This document shows positions 29,426 through 39,314 of a stretch of 64,000 nt of DNA, one piece after another. Origin of the DNA: Bryobacteraceae bacterium. Its GTDB lineage: Bacteria > Acidobacteriota > Terriglobia > Bryobacterales > Bryobacteraceae. The notes under the pieces are model-generated. The model was not told where the DNA came from. It searched no databases and saw nothing but the letters and a program-made list of their open reading frames with translations. The DNA is taken from NCBI GenBank assembly GCA_026002875.1, contig BPGE01000001.1, forward strand, positions 3,534,001 to 3,598,000, written 5' to 3'. The position numbers and the translations under genes were made by a program. The first letter of the stretch is position 1. Every line of letters starts with the position of its first letter.

Positions 29426-30313
29426 CTATCTCCGTTGGCCCGCCGCCGAGCCGAGTTCGTAAAACAGACTCAGCGCCTCCTGCGGCTCCAGCAGGCCGAG
29501 AAGTCCTTCCTCAAACAGTCCTCCGTCCGCCATCGCCGGCGCCGCGCCCGCCGGACGCAGCGCCTGCAGCATCTCGTTCACCCGCCGCGCGTCTTCTTCC
29601 ATCACGCGCCGGGCCTCGTCGGCGGTCAGCAGCAGCTCCTGCACGCCCGGCAGCCGGTCCTGGCTGATGCGCCCGCGGAACAGCCACCCCGCCGAGTACG
29701 GCTCCTTCAGCATGCGGCGCGGCTCGATCCGCAGATGCGGATTGGCCGCTTCAATCTGGATCTGCGCCGGGAACGACGCCGTGAAGTCCGTCCCCCGGCA
29801 CGTGAACACCACCGCCGGGCACGCCGTGCCGCGCGGCGTCAGGATGCCCGCGCGCTCCACGTCGCCCAGCAGCCTCGCCAGAAACGCGTCCACGCCCACA
29901 TGGCACAGCCCTTCATCCTGAAGATCGATCCACCAGTGGTTGCGAGTGTAATGGAGGTCTTCCGGCGCCACGAACTCGTGATCCCGCAGCGGCGGCCGCG
30001 CCGCCCGCAGAATGTCAAGGTAAAAGTCGCAGTACTTGTGCGCAGCGCTGCCGCAGCGCGTCAGCAGCGGCTCGCTGAACGGCACGAACCGCGTCAGCGG
30101 CGCCGCCTCGCAGTACTGCACCAGCGCATGCTCCAGATGCGGGCACGGCGGCGGGGCCTCGCGGGATTCCGGCGAGACCCAGCGGCACGCGCGGAAGCGC
30201 TCGTCCAGGCAGCGGCAGGCCGCATCGTCGCTCTGCGATTCGGGAATCGGCTTGCGGATCCCCGCCGCCCGGCACCAGCGCACGCGCGTCTCTTTCAGGA
30301 ATGGGCACTGCAT
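29426..30313 (-). CDS. GcvH-like protein with duplicated four-cysteine N-terminal motif
   Basis: Soluble-looking protein of 295 aa. Residues 1-98 hold two copies of a cysteine pattern: C3-x10-C14-x20-C35-x7-C43 and C57-x10-C68-x18-C87-x7-C95, each opening with CPxL (CPFLKETRVRWC and CPHLEHALVQYC). From about residue 115 a GcvH-like domain follows (YTRNHWWIDLQDEGLCHVGV ... EPYSAGWLFRGRI) without a recognisable lipoyl lysine. The C-terminus contains AMADGG, shared with two neighbours. Metal or Fe-S binding by the cysteine repeats is an inference. Confidence 0.75.
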   Translation of the reverse strand: MQCPFLKETRVRWCRAAGIRKPIPESQSDDAACRCLDERFRACRWVSPESREAPPPCPHLEHALVQYCEAAPLTRFVPFSEPLLTRCGSAAHKYCDFYLDILRAARPPLRDHEFVAPEDLHYTRNHWWIDLQDEGLCHVGVDAFLARLLGDVERAGILTPRGTACPAVVFTCRGTDFTASFPAQIQIEAANPHLRIEPRRMLKEPYSAGWLFRGRISQDRLPGVQELLLTADEARRVMEEDARRVNEMLQALRPAGAAPAMADGGLFEEGLLGLLEPQEALSLFYELGSAAGQRR

Positions 30314-30340
30314 GGGCTCGCCCTCCCTTGAGCCGGCGGC

Positions 30341-30622
30341 TCAGGACTTCCGCGTCCGGCGGCGCTTCTTCTCTTCCACGGGCTTTTCCGGCTCGCCGCC
30401 GTCAGCCATGGTGAAGCCCAGCTCCGGCGAGTGGAACCCGTGCGTCGCCATCGTCGCGTCGGCTTCCGTCTCCGCCGCGGCCGCCTTCTTCCAGCGCGCC
30501 GCCAGCTCCGCGAAGCCCGCATATGCGGCCACGCCCACGCAGATCAGCGTGATGATGCCCAGCCCGAGATTCGTCAGGTTGAGCCAAAGGGTTTGAGGGT
30601 CGCTCCAGTCGACTCCGAACAT
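30341..30622 (-). CDS. Small single-pass membrane protein, first gene of the Qrc-like cluster
   Basis: Protein of 93 aa: short N-terminus with WSDPQTLWLNLTN, one transmembrane helix (about residues 19-40), a helical linker and a strongly basic tail (EEKKRRRTRKS). FTMADGG at about residues 70-76 is a motif repeated in two other proteins of the cluster. AGGAGGT stands about 6 nt before the ATG, and a -24/-12 promoter lies about 40 bp upstream. I do not know a named family; its position suggests a small structural subunit or assembly factor. Confidence 0.75.
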   Translation of the reverse strand: MFGVDWSDPQTLWLNLTNLGLGIITLICVGVAAYAGFAELAARWKKAAAAETEADATMATHGFHSPELGFTMADGGEPEKPVEEKKRRRTRKS

Positions 30623-30662
30623 CGTACACCTCCTGAGCGGTCTTCTCGCTCACTCCTGACAC

Positions 30663-30678
30663 TGCAGGTTGCGGGCCA
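30663..30678 (-). promoter_or_regulatory. Sigma-54 (-24/-12) promoter of the Qrc-like cluster
   Basis: Read on the minus strand, TGGCCCGCAACCTGCA places GG and GC exactly ten bases apart and matches the TGGCACG-N4-TTGCA consensus at ten of twelve positions. A start near 30652 would leave a leader of about 30 nt carrying AGGAGGT before the ATG at 30622. A sigma-54 activator gene lies at the other end of the same cluster. Confidence 0.7.
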
Positions 30679-30730
30679 AATCCGCGCGGATTGAATTCAA
30701 AGAACTTCTCCGCTTCCACCAGCCTCCGCC

Positions 30731-32168
<1,438 letters not shown>

Positions 32169-32183
32169 GGAGACACCGACGCA

Positions 32184-32933
32184 ATGTACAAACTCGTTCT
32201 CATCCGCCACGGCGAATCCACCTGGAACAAGGAAAACCGCTTCACCGGCTGGACCGACGTCGACCTCAGCGAGAAGGGCGTCCAGGAAGCCTGCGAAGCG
32301 GGCCGCGTCCTGAAGGAAGCGGGCTTCGAGTTCGACTTCGTCTACACCTCGGTGCTCAAGCGCGCCATCAAGACGATGAACATCGTGCTCGATGTCATGG
32401 ACCAGGACTGGCTCCCCGTCGAGCGCCACTGGCGCCTGAACGAACGCCACTACGGCGCCCTGCAGGGGCTCAACAAGAGCGAGATGGCGGCCAAATTCGG
32501 CGAGGAGCAGGTGAAGATCTGGCGCCGCTCCTACGACGTGCCGCCGCCCGCTCTGACGCCTGATGACGAGCGCTTTCCCGGGCGCGACCGCCGCTACGCA
32601 TCGCTCTCGAAAGAGGAGCTGCCGCTCACCGAGTGCCTCAAGGACACGGTGGCGCGCTTCCTCCCGCTGTGGCACGAGTCGATCGCCCCGCGCATCAGGA
32701 CAGGCCAGCGCGTCGTCATCGGCGCCCACGGCAACAGTCTCCGCGCGCTCGTCAAGTTCCTCGACAACATCAGCGACGCCGACATTGTCGAGCTGAACAT
32801 CCCCACCGGCATGCCGCTCGTCTACGAGCTCGACGCGGACCTCAAGCCCATCAAGTCTTACTACCTCGGCGACCCCGAGAAAGTGAAAGCCGCCATGGAA
32901 GCCGTGGCGCGCCAGGGCAAAAAACAACCCTGA
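32184..32933 (+). CDS. gpmA: 2,3-bisphosphoglycerate-dependent phosphoglycerate mutase
   Basis: Interconverts 3- and 2-phosphoglycerate using a phosphohistidine intermediate; 249 aa, cytoplasmic. The catalytic [29 protein letters not shown] and the second histidine in [14 protein letters not shown] are present. It sits 15 bp after eno. The stop codon TGA (32931-32933) coincides with the first bases of a 36-nt palindromic element that recurs inverted at 44143-44179. Confidence 0.97.
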   Translation: MYKLVLIRHGESTWNKENRFTGWTDVDLSEKGVQEACEAGRVLKEAGFEFDFVYTSVLKRAIKTMNIVLDVMDQDWLPVERHWRLNERHYGALQGLNKSEMAAKFGEEQVKIWRRSYDVPPPALTPDDERFPGRDRRYASLSKEELPLTECLKDTVARFLPLWHESIAPRIRTGQRVVIGAHGNSLRALVKFLDNISDADIVELNIPTGMPLVYELDADLKPIKSYYLGDPEKVKAAMEAVARQGKKQP

Positions 32934-32965
32934 AAAAGGGGACAGGAACACAATTCCCCTTTTTC
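32930..32965 (+). repeat. 36-nt terminator-like element, copy 1
   Basis: Begins one base before the gpmA stop codon. AAAAAGGGGA (32933-32942) pairs with TCCCCTTTTT (32955-32964) around a 12-nt loop, so the RNA would form a ten-pair hairpin ending in five U. An inverted copy, identical apart from one extra A, ends the M20 hydrolase gene at 44143-44179. It may serve as the gpmA terminator. Confidence 0.8.
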
Positions 32966-32973
32966 TCCTCCAG

Positions 32974-32999
32974 CGGGGCAGGCCCCTCGGCCTGCCCCG
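32974..32999. terminator. GC-rich hairpin between convergent gpmA and aldo/keto reductase genes
   Basis: Eleven perfect base pairs (CGGGGCAGGCC / GGCCTGCCCCG) around a 4-nt loop, followed on the plus strand by TTCCCTTTT. The position between convergent genes fits a bidirectional terminator; the U tract is interrupted. Confidence 0.65.
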
Positions 33000-33007
33000 T
33001 TCCCTTT

Positions 33008-33772
33008 TCAGGCTCCTTCCAGCTCCCGCCACAGCCGCGCGTTGTCGCGCAGATGATCGGCGGATTTCGTTCCAACAAGCACGTAGCCGTCGAACGCCTG
33101 CCGGCGGATGAACTCGAACGCCCGGCGCCGCGCCTCGCTGCCTTCCACCGGACGCCCGGCGGAATCCATCAGCAGCGCCCCTTCTGCGAACGGACGGTTC
33201 ACCAGCAGCCGGATGCCCCGCTCCCGCGCCAGCTCGAACACCGGCGCCATCTCCTGCCGCAGCGGATTGTAAGGAATCTGCAGCCACCCGAACCAGCCCG
33301 ACTCGGCGGCGATCCGCGCCGCCTCCATCGTCTTCACGCTCGCTCCGAACTCCGCCACGCCGCGCCGCCGCGCCAGCTCAAGCGCCCGGTAGACATCCTC
33401 CCGCCGCAGCGCCTCTTCCGTCGCGCGGTGCACCTGCAGCAGATCGATCCGCGGCAGCAGGGTCAGCGAACGGCCCAGGCTGCGCGCCAGTCCCTCGTAG
33501 GAATGATCCCCGTAAGACTCCTCCATGCCCGGCGCCCAGACATCGCCGAACTTCGTCGCCAGGGTCACGCGTTCTTCGAGCCCCGGCCGGCGCCGCAGAA
33601 ACCTTCCGACACGCTCCTCGCTGCAGCCGTAGGAAGATGCCGTGTCCCAGAACGTGACGCCCTCTTCAATCGCCGTCTCCAGCAGCCGCTCCACCTGCTC
33701 CTCGCTGGGAAGCCCCGTCCATCCCGCGCCCCACGGCCTGCCGATCTCGATCAGTCCCAATCCGAGCTGCAT
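33008..33772 (-). CDS. Aldo/keto reductase family protein
   Basis: NAD(P)H-dependent oxidoreductase of 254 aa, somewhat short for the (beta/alpha)8 family. Elements of the catalytic tetrad are visible: Asp and Tyr in FWDTASSYGCSEERVG, Lys in VTLATKFGD and His in IDLLQVHRATEEAL. The C-terminus ends after LVGTKSADHLRDNARLW, so the last part of the usual fold is reduced. It is convergent with gpmA and lies 40 bp downstream of an aminotransferase gene on the same strand. Substrate unknown. Confidence 0.82.
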   Translation of the reverse strand: MQLGLGLIEIGRPWGAGWTGLPSEEQVERLLETAIEEGVTFWDTASSYGCSEERVGRFLRRRPGLEERVTLATKFGDVWAPGMEESYGDHSYEGLARSLGRSLTLLPRIDLLQVHRATEEALRREDVYRALELARRRGVAEFGASVKTMEAARIAAESGWFGWLQIPYNPLRQEMAPVFELARERGIRLLVNRPFAEGALLMDSAGRPVEGSEARRRAFEFIRRQAFDGYVLVGTKSADHLRDNARLWRELEGA

Positions 33773-33812
33773 CGCACCGCCTTTCCGGCAGACCGCAGCG
33801 CAGACCCGGAGC

Positions 33813-35105
33813 TCAGCCGCACTGCTCCGCAGCCCGCCGCATCCATTCCACCGCCTCCACCATCCTGTCCGTGTCTTCGAACCCGTAGGACAGCCGCAGC
33901 TGACGCCGCGACGCTTCGCGCAGCTCGCCGTCCGCAGCCACGCAGTAGACGCCCGGAATGTACATGACGCGCGGCGCTTCGCCCCCGCGCGTCAGAATGC
34001 CGAAAAACCGCGACTCCGGATGCGTTTCCAGCTCGCGGAACGTCAGGTAGAAATAGAACCCCGCCGAGCCGCCCGTCACCGACTCGAGCCATGGCCCCAG
34101 CTTCTCGTGGATCGCCCTCCGCACGGCGGCAGCCTTCTCCCTGTAGCCCCCGTTCACGGTGCGGATCTGCCCGTCGATCGGACCGTCCAGCAGCCACGAA
34201 GCCATCTCCTGCACGAACAGCGGCGCGCTGAAGCCCGCGTCGCTCGTCCGCTGCACCATGGCGTTCATCAGCGGTCCGTCCGGTCCCAGCAGGTAGCCGA
34301 TGCGCAGCGCGGGCGCCAGGATCTTCGACAGCGTGCCCACTTCGTAGGCGATCCCCGTTTCGTCCTGCCCGAGCACGGACTCCGGCCGCGGCAGCGCGGG
34401 GTCGTGCACGAGCTGCTCGTACGCGAGGTCGAAGACCAGCGGCACAAGCCGCCCCTGACGGCGCGAGAACTCCGTGGCGATTTCAAGCACCTCCCGCCGC
34501 CGTGCGTTGGACAGCACCGCGCCGGTCGGGTTGCTCACCGTCATCACGTAGAAGAACGACACGCGCGAGGCGTCCTCGCCCAGAGCATCCAGCCTCTGCC
34601 GCAGCAGGTCCGTGCGCAGTCCGTCTTCGTCCTCCGGGATGGCGAGCAGACGGAAGCCGCGCCTCTCGAGCGCATCCAGGTAGATGTAGTAGCCCGGATC
34701 GGACGTCGCCACGATGCCCGGCGGGCAGATTTCGGCGAACCCTTCCAGCACGCTCATCGCGCCGCAGGGGCCGATGATCAGCCGCCGCGCCGCGAGCAGC
34801 GTTTCGTCCAGCCCCGCTTCGTGCCGCAGCAGAAACTGCCGCAGCGACCGGATCAGGTTCGGCGAGCCCTCCGGTCCCCCGTAATTGAACGCCTGCCGGT
34901 AGCGCCGCGGATCTCCCGCCACGGCCTGCATGGCTTCAACGAACAGCCCCGTGGGGATGGTCTTCTCGTTCACGTAGCCGACGCCCAGGTTGATGTCGAA
35001 GCCGTCGCGGAAATCGCGCGCGAAGGCCGCCATCATCCGGTTGGCGGGCGAGGGCTCGGCGCTGCGCCCGCCATATTCGGAGAGAAATGTTTCCAGCCGG
35101 TTCAC
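33813..35105 (-). CDS. PLP-dependent aminotransferase, class I/II
   Basis: Fold-type I aminotransferase of 430 aa. The pyridoxal lysine lies in TLSKILAPALRIGYL, the cofactor-binding region includes VSNPTGAVLSNARR and VFDLAYEQL, and the substrate arginine is probably in RRQLRLSYGFED. Overall pattern resembles 2-aminoadipate/valine-pyruvate-type enzymes (FNYGGPEGSPNLIRSLRQFL). It is 14 bp downstream of trxB on the same strand, perhaps co-transcribed. Amino-acid substrate cannot be fixed from sequence alone. Confidence 0.85.
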   Translation of the reverse strand: MNRLETFLSEYGGRSAEPSPANRMMAAFARDFRDGFDINLGVGYVNEKTIPTGLFVEAMQAVAGDPRRYRQAFNYGGPEGSPNLIRSLRQFLLRHEAGLDETLLAARRLIIGPCGAMSVLEGFAEICPPGIVATSDPGYYIYLDALERRGFRLLAIPEDEDGLRTDLLRQRLDALGEDASRVSFFYVMTVSNPTGAVLSNARRREVLEIATEFSRRQGRLVPLVFDLAYEQLVHDPALPRPESVLGQDETGIAYEVGTLSKILAPALRIGYLLGPDGPLMNAMVQRTSDAGFSAPLFVQEMASWLLDGPIDGQIRTVNGGYREKAAAVRRAIHEKLGPWLESVTGGSAGFYFYLTFRELETHPESRFFGILTRGGEAPRVMYIPGVYCVAADGELREASRRQLRLSYGFEDTDRMVEAVEWMRRAAEQCG

Positions 35106-35119
35106 GCCCGCGCGCCCGC

Positions 35120-36043
35120 TCAGTGGCCTTCGGCTTCGAGGAACCGCTCAGCCTCGATCGCCGCCATGCAGCCCGCGCCCGCGGCTGTAATCGCCTGCCG
35201 GTAGACGCGGTCCTGCACGTCTCCGGCGTGGAAAACGCCCGGAACGCTCGTGCGTGCGCCGCCGTGGCTGACGATGTAGCCGTCGGCGTCGAGCTCGATC
35301 TGCCCCACGAACGGCTTCGTGTTCGGAATGTGGCCGATGGCCAGAAACAGCCCGTCCACCTCCTGCACCCACGTCTCGCCCGTCTTGACGTTCTTCAGCT
35401 TCACCCCGGTCACGTAGCCCTTCTCGACGTCGTAGACGTCTTCAATCACGGCGCTGGTGATCCACTTGATCTTCGGGTTGGCGCGGCAGCGGTCCAGCAT
35501 GATCTTCGACGCGCGGAACTCGTCGCGGCGGTGGACGATCGTCACCTCCTCGCCGAACCGCGTCAGGAAGTTCGCCTCCTCCATCGCCGAGTCGCCGCCG
35601 CCCACCACCATGATCTTCTTGCCCTTGTAAAAGAAGCCGTCGCAGGTGGCGCAGGAGCTGACGCCGTGGCCGATGAGCTTCTGCTCGTTCGGCAGCCCCA
35701 GCCAGCGGGCGCTTGCGCCGGAGGCGATGATCAGCGTGCGGCACTCGTGCCACTGATCGTCGATGCGGATGCGGAACGGTCTTTTGCTGAGATCCGCTTC
35801 TTCCACCAGCCCCTGAATGTACTCCGCCCCGAACCGCTCCGCCTGTTTCTTCATGTTCTCGACGAGCACGGGGCCCATGATGCCCTCGGGGAAGCCGGGG
35901 AAGTTTTCCACCTCCGTCGTCAGCGACAGCTGCCCGCCCGGCTCGTGCCCGCTGACGACCAGCGGCTTCAGCCCCGCGCGCGCCGTGTAAATGGCCGCGG
36001 TGTTGCCCGCGCATCCGGATCCGATGATGATGACATTGCGCAT
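35120..36043 (-). CDS. trxB: Thioredoxin reductase
   Basis: Flavoprotein disulfide reductase of 307 aa that transfers electrons from NADPH through FAD and a CATC redox pair (SSCATCDGFFYKG) to thioredoxin. The NADPH-binding VVGGGDSAMEEANFL and the C-terminal FHAGDVQDRVYRQAITAAGA are typical. The FAD-binding loop reads IIGSGCAGNTAAIY, with cysteine where most family members have proline (GSGPAG). ATG at 36043 gives the standard N-terminus; upstream in-frame codons are unlikely to be used. Confidence 0.95.
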   Translation of the reverse strand: MRNVIIIGSGCAGNTAAIYTARAGLKPLVVSGHEPGGQLSLTTEVENFPGFPEGIMGPVLVENMKKQAERFGAEYIQGLVEEADLSKRPFRIRIDDQWHECRTLIIASGASARWLGLPNEQKLIGHGVSSCATCDGFFYKGKKIMVVGGGDSAMEEANFLTRFGEEVTIVHRRDEFRASKIMLDRCRANPKIKWITSAVIEDVYDVEKGYVTGVKLKNVKTGETWVQEVDGLFLAIGHIPNTKPFVGQIELDADGYIVSHGGARTSVPGVFHAGDVQDRVYRQAITAAGAGCMAAIEAERFLEAEGH

Positions 36044-36089
36044 GAAATTTCTGGCTCCGTTTGTTTGAAACAGAATCCGGCTGTCCTGT

Positions 36090-37430
36090 TCAGACTTTCT
36101 CCGGCACCACGTAAGGCGGCCGGTATTTGCGCGTCTGCATCTCGTTGGCCTCGGCGTCGCCGATGAACCGGCCGCTGGAATCCATCCGCAGCGTGCGCCC
36201 AACGCGGTAGGCGATGTTGGCCAGATGGCAGAAGTCGGCCGAGAGCGCGCCGATTTCGATCTCGGCGGTCAGCTTCGTGTGGTCGCGCGATTTGACCGCC
36301 TCGATGAAGTTCTTCACGTGCTCGATCATGCCCTCGCCAGTGGCCTTCTCCTCGGCGATCTTTTCATACTTGTCGCGTCCGCCTGCGCCCGCGCTGCGCG
36401 CCCCGACGAAATCCGCCATCGCGCTGCGGTAAATGGCGAAGCCCGCCTGGTCGAGCACCATGAACCCCTTGTCGCCGAAGAAAATGTTGCCCACGTAGTT
36501 CGCCCCGCGGATCGGCGCCAGCCCCTCGGGCGGCGTGGGCAGGTTCCGCACGTCGAAGGTCATCTCGCCGTCGTCCCAGTGAAACGAGGCGTGCTGCGTG
36601 TTCGGCGTCTCCTGATCGTCCTGCCAGATGAACTTGCCGCCGCTGCCCGTCACGGTCTTCGGCCAGTCCTTGCGTCCCAGCCCCCACAGCGCGATGTCCA
36701 TCTCGTGCACGCCCTGATTGCCGATGTCGCCGTTGCCCGTGTCCCAGAACCAGTGCCAGTTGTATTCGAATTTGTTCACGCTGAACGGCTTCATCTGCGC
36801 CGGTCCGAGGAACTTGTCCCAGTCCACGCCGGGCGGCACGGGCTGATCCGGCGTGTGCCCGATCGAAAAGCGGCGGCGGAAGCACAGCCCGCGCGCCATG
36901 TACACCTTGCCGATCACGCCCTCTTTCAGCATCTGGATGGCTCTGATCTTGTGCGGGGTCGAGCGGCTCTGCGAGCCCACCTGCACCATCCTCTTGTACT
37001 TGCGCGCCGCTTCCACCATCTTGCGGCTCTCGAACATGTTGTGGCTGGCCGGCTTCTCCACATACACGTCCTTGCCCGCCTGGCACGCCCAGATCGTGGC
37101 CAGCGCGTGCCAGTGGTTGGGCGTGGCGATGGAGACGGCGTCGACCTCTTTCGACTCGTACATCTGCCGCATGTCGGCGAACTCGGCGGGCTTGTAGCCC
37201 TTCGCCTTCTCGATCATGGCGACGGCGCGCTCCCGCGCCGCCTGATTCACATCGCACACGGCTGCAATACGGGCGTCTTCAATCGCGTTGTAGAAATTGA
37301 TGTGGTCGCGCCCGCGGCCGCCCAGGCCCACGATGCCGATCTGCACCCGGTCGTTGGCGCCGAGAATCGGCAGGCGCGCCGTCGCCGCCGCTGCAGCGGC
37401 CCCGAGAAACGTGCGTCTTTCAGTTGTCAT
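36090..37430 (-). CDS. TAT-tagged Gfo/Idh/MocA family oxidoreductase
   Basis: Periplasmic-type oxidoreductase of 446 aa with a twin-arginine signal (TTERRTFLGAAAAAA), a Rossmann NAD(P)-binding domain (VQIGIVGLGGRGRDH) and the EKPASHN lysine motif of the family. The C-terminal alpha/beta domain includes QGVHEMDIALWGLGRK. Such exported members are expanded in Acidobacteriota and Planctomycetota and are thought to act on sugars. It is divergent from a fucosidase gene, suggesting linked glycan catabolism. ATG at 37430 was preferred over an in-frame GTG at 37442. Confidence 0.88.
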   Translation of the reverse strand: MTTERRTFLGAAAAAATARLPILGANDRVQIGIVGLGGRGRDHINFYNAIEDARIAAVCDVNQAARERAVAMIEKAKGYKPAEFADMRQMYESKEVDAVSIATPNHWHALATIWACQAGKDVYVEKPASHNMFESRKMVEAARKYKRMVQVGSQSRSTPHKIRAIQMLKEGVIGKVYMARGLCFRRRFSIGHTPDQPVPPGVDWDKFLGPAQMKPFSVNKFEYNWHWFWDTGNGDIGNQGVHEMDIALWGLGRKDWPKTVTGSGGKFIWQDDQETPNTQHASFHWDDGEMTFDVRNLPTPPEGLAPIRGANYVGNIFFGDKGFMVLDQAGFAIYRSAMADFVGARSAGAGGRDKYEKIAEEKATGEGMIEHVKNFIEAVKSRDHTKLTAEIEIGALSADFCHLANIAYRVGRTLRMDSSGRFIGDAEANEMQTRKYRPPYVVPEKV

Positions 37431-37495
37431 GGTTGATACCACTCCACTTCTGCCATTCTAGGCGAGCGCGCCCGGGCGCCGTCCGCCGCTTCCGG

Positions 37496-37510
37496 GCGGT
37501 AGAATACCGC
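37496..37510. promoter_or_regulatory. 15-bp palindrome just upstream of the fucosidase gene
   Basis: GCGGTA-GAA-TACCGC contains a TAGAAT hexamer and ends 6 bp before the ATG at 37517. It could be an operator over a -10 box. A divergent TAGAAT on the minus strand (37460-37455) faces the Gfo/Idh gene. Confidence 0.35.
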
Positions 37511-37516
37511 ACAGCC

Positions 37517-39256
37517 ATGCCTGTCCGTTTCTCCTCGTTCGCCGCCGCCGTTCTCATCGCCGCCTCGCTGCCGGCTTCCGCCCAGCCGTCGCAGCCGCCG
37601 CTGCCGGAAGCGGAGCGCACCCGCTGGTTCCGCGAAGCCAAGTTCGGCATGTTCATCCACTGGGGCGTCTATGCCGTCATCGGCCGGCACGAGTGGATCC
37701 GCCATCAGGCGCAGATCCCGCAGGCCGAGTACGACAAATACGCCCGCCGCTTCAACCCCGTGCGCTTCAACGCCGACGAGTGGGTGCGGCTGGCGAAAGA
37801 CGCCGGCGCCCGCTACATCGTCATCACGTCCAAGCACCACGACGGCTTCAGCATCTACCGCAGCCGCGTCAGCGATTACGACATGGAGATCACGCCTTAT
37901 CCGGGCGATCCGCTGAAGGATCTCGCGGCGGCGGCCAAACGCCACGGCGTACGCCTGGGTTTCTACCACTCCATCATGGACTGGCATCATCCCGATTACC
38001 GGCCGCGCCGCGCCTGGGAGTATCCGAACAACTACAAGGAAGGCGGCGACAACAACCGCTACATCGACTTCATGAAGGAGCAGCTCCGCGAACTGCTCAC
38101 CGGCTACGGCGACGTCGCCGTCATCTGGTTCGACGGCGAATGGGAACACACTCTGGCCAACGCGAAGCGCGACGACGAGATCTATGACTTCATCCGCTCG
38201 CTCCAGCCCAATACCCTGATCAACGACCGGCTCTACGAGCGCAAGCCCGGCAACCGCGCCGACTTCGGCACGCCCGAACAGTTCGTCCCGGCCACCGGCC
38301 TGAAGAGCCCCGACGGCAAACCGGTGCTGTGGGAAGCCTGCGTGACCATCAACCAGGACTCGTGGGGCTACAACAAGTACGAGACCGTCTTCAAGACCGA
38401 GCGGGACCTGATCCGCATGCTCGTCGAAGTGGTCAGCAAGGGCGGCAATCTGCTGCTGAATGTCGGCCCGCGCCCCGACGGGACAATTCAGGAAGAGTTC
38501 GTCACCCGCCTCAACGCCATCGGCCGCTGGCTGCGCGTCAACGGCGAGTCCATCTACGAAACCACGGCCAGCCCGTTCGAGCGCATGTCGTTCTTCGGCC
38601 GCGCCACCGCGAAAGGCCGCACGCTGTATCTGCATGTGTTCCAGTGGCCGGAAGACGGCCGGCTCCGCGTGGCGGGCCTGAAGAATCTTGTGCACAAGGC
38701 GCGGCTGCTGGCCGATCCGCAGCGGCCTGTGAAGGCCGTGCGCGACGGCTCTGACATCGTGCTCGAGCTGACGGGCGAAGCCCCGGACGAGATCGCCAGC
38801 GTCATCGCGCTCGAACTGGACGGCGAGCCTGCCGCCGAGCCGTTCTTCAACCGCCCTGACGCAAAAGGCGTCATCACGCTGGGCGTCGAGTCCTGCGAGA
38901 TCGACACCGAGTTCGAACAGCGCGCCAAGAAAGAAAACGCGCTCGGCCGGGTTTTCCTGACGCAATGGACCCGCGACCGCGACATCCCCTACTGGGTGGT
39001 GGAAACCCCGAGAGCCGGCCGCTATGCCGTCGAGATCAGCTATTCGGCGCGCCGCGCCGGGGCTGCGTTCACCGTGGAAGCGGGCGGGGCGAAGCTGGAG
39101 GGCAAGGCCGAAGCGACCGGCGGCGACTGGGTTTTCAGAACGCGCAGCCTCGGCGAAGTGGAATTGCCGCGCGGCCGCACCGAAGTCCGCGTGCGCATCG
39201 CCCCTGCCGCCGGCACGATGAATCTCGAGCGCGTCGTTCTGCGGCCCATTGGGTGA
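37517..39256 (+). CDS. Secreted alpha-L-fucosidase, GH29 family
   Basis: Exported glycoside hydrolase of 579 aa. A signal peptide (AAAVLIAASLPASAQ) is followed by the GH29 barrel: KFGMFIHWGVYAVIGRHEW, YIVITSKHHDGFSIYRS, and the nucleophile region VAVIWFDGEWEH. A C-terminal beta-sandwich of about 200 residues may bind carbohydrate. It releases terminal alpha-L-fucose from glycans if the assignment holds. ATG at 37517 lies 11 nt after a TAGAAT hexamer and has no Shine-Dalgarno sequence, so a leaderless or very short-leader mRNA is possible. Confidence 0.9.
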   Translation: MPVRFSSFAAAVLIAASLPASAQPSQPPLPEAERTRWFREAKFGMFIHWGVYAVIGRHEWIRHQAQIPQAEYDKYARRFNPVRFNADEWVRLAKDAGARYIVITSKHHDGFSIYRSRVSDYDMEITPYPGDPLKDLAAAAKRHGVRLGFYHSIMDWHHPDYRPRRAWEYPNNYKEGGDNNRYIDFMKEQLRELLTGYGDVAVIWFDGEWEHTLANAKRDDEIYDFIRSLQPNTLINDRLYERKPGNRADFGTPEQFVPATGLKSPDGKPVLWEACVTINQDSWGYNKYETVFKTERDLIRMLVEVVSKGGNLLLNVGPRPDGTIQEEFVTRLNAIGRWLRVNGESIYETTASPFERMSFFGRATAKGRTLYLHVFQWPEDGRLRVAGLKNLVHKARLLADPQRPVKAVRDGSDIVLELTGEAPDEIASVIALELDGEPAAEPFFNRPDAKGVITLGVESCEIDTEFEQRAKKENALGRVFLTQWTRDRDIPYWVVETPRAGRYAVEISYSARRAGAAFTVEAGGAKLEGKAEATGGDWVFRTRSLGEVELPRGRTEVRVRIAPAAGTMNLERVVLRPIG

Positions 39257-39314
39257 CCGATTCGCGGAACACCGCCGCGGCGCCGTTCGTTTACAGATGA
39301 GAAGGAGGTGCGCG

